Assembly (NCBI GenBank): GCA_963457665.1
Contig: OY735233.1
Span: forward strand, 24,324,928-24,388,927
Direction: 5' to 3'
DNA from: Thysanoteuthis rhombus
Taxonomy: Eukaryota > Mollusca > Cephalopoda > Oegopsida > Thysanoteuthidae
Length of the DNA stretch: 64,000 bases
The notes under the pieces were generated by a model. It ran no database searches. It worked only from the letters and a program-made list of their open reading frames with translations, and was not told the DNA's origin. A program made the translations under genes and the position numbers. Position 1 is the first letter of the stretch. Each line of letters starts with the position of its first letter. Of the stretch, positions 63,906 to 64,000 are shown in pieces.

Positions 63906-64000
63906 TTTATTTGTTTGATTTCTTGTTAATTCTAAATTGTTTTATTGTTTGTTTTTCTAGAGTTTTCGGTGAACTGTTTATGATTCAGATTCCAAAGTTA
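63906..64000. other. Window edge, possibly upstream Penelope-like sequence
   Basis: T-rich sequence on the coding-strand complement of the GIY-YIG remnant. No motif readable. Confidence 0.3.

Overview
The window looks like gene-poor, repeat-dominated DNA of an animal, most plausibly a cephalopod mollusc. I infer this from four things: no open reading frame resembles a conserved host gene; dozens of TA arrays and long TATC/GATA arrays; decayed RTE-type LINEs whose 3' tails are (TGATGA)n; and Penelope-like elements together with hammerhead-ribozyme repeats. The species call is an inference. No host exon, rRNA, canonical tRNA, CRISPR array or bacterial operon could be supported. Nearly all open frames are low-complexity translations of microsatellites (Ile-Tyr, Ser-Ile-Tyr-Leu, His-Thr, Arg-Glu, poly-Met or poly-Ser).

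Layout. 0-5 kb: a ribozyme-bearing short element in inverted and tandem copies, a mariner transposase fossil, a duplicated unclassified repeat and a long GATA array. 5-9 kb: direct segmental repeats and a three-unit 234-241 bp tandem array with internal inverted arms. 9-16 kb: LINE fragments (two junctions join copies in opposite orientation), a MITE-like family and minisatellites. 16-25 kb: TA arrays, a ~65-bp degenerate minisatellite, a second LINE family, TATC arrays, a tRNA-derived SINE. 25-33 kb: a second, unrelated hammerhead ribozyme at 27.3 kb, a 112-bp tandem array, a mariner fossil with an internally triplicated segment, and LINE/SINE/MITE copies. 33-47 kb: more of the same plus the best LINE copy (40.4-41.2 kb, with an FADD polymerase motif), a Penelope GIY-YIG C-terminus (37.8-38.0 kb), a second mariner fossil (41.8 kb) and a 700-bp TATC array. 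47-64 kb: SINE/MITE pairs, a third LINE family (55.0-55.4 kb), a Penelope GIY-YIG domain (57.5-57.9 kb), two more ribozyme-element copies (61.4-62.5 kb) and a decayed Penelope GIY-YIG domain at the right edge.

The most interesting item is the short element found at five places (about 0.8-1.3, 2.2-2.4, 37.4-37.6, 61.4-61.7 and 62.2-62.5 kb). It carries tRNA-promoter-like A/B boxes, then a complete type I hammerhead ribozyme fold, and its ribozyme end directly abuts a TA array at four loci; at the fifth (0.8-1.3 kb) two opposed copies meet there instead. Some copies are partial tandem dimers. This matches what is known of animal retrozymes and of SINE-like hammerhead elements. Copies differ by compensatory changes in stems I and II, which supports the fold. 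Penelope-like elements and LINEs in the same window are candidate past donors of retrotransposition machinery, but no copy seen here is intact.
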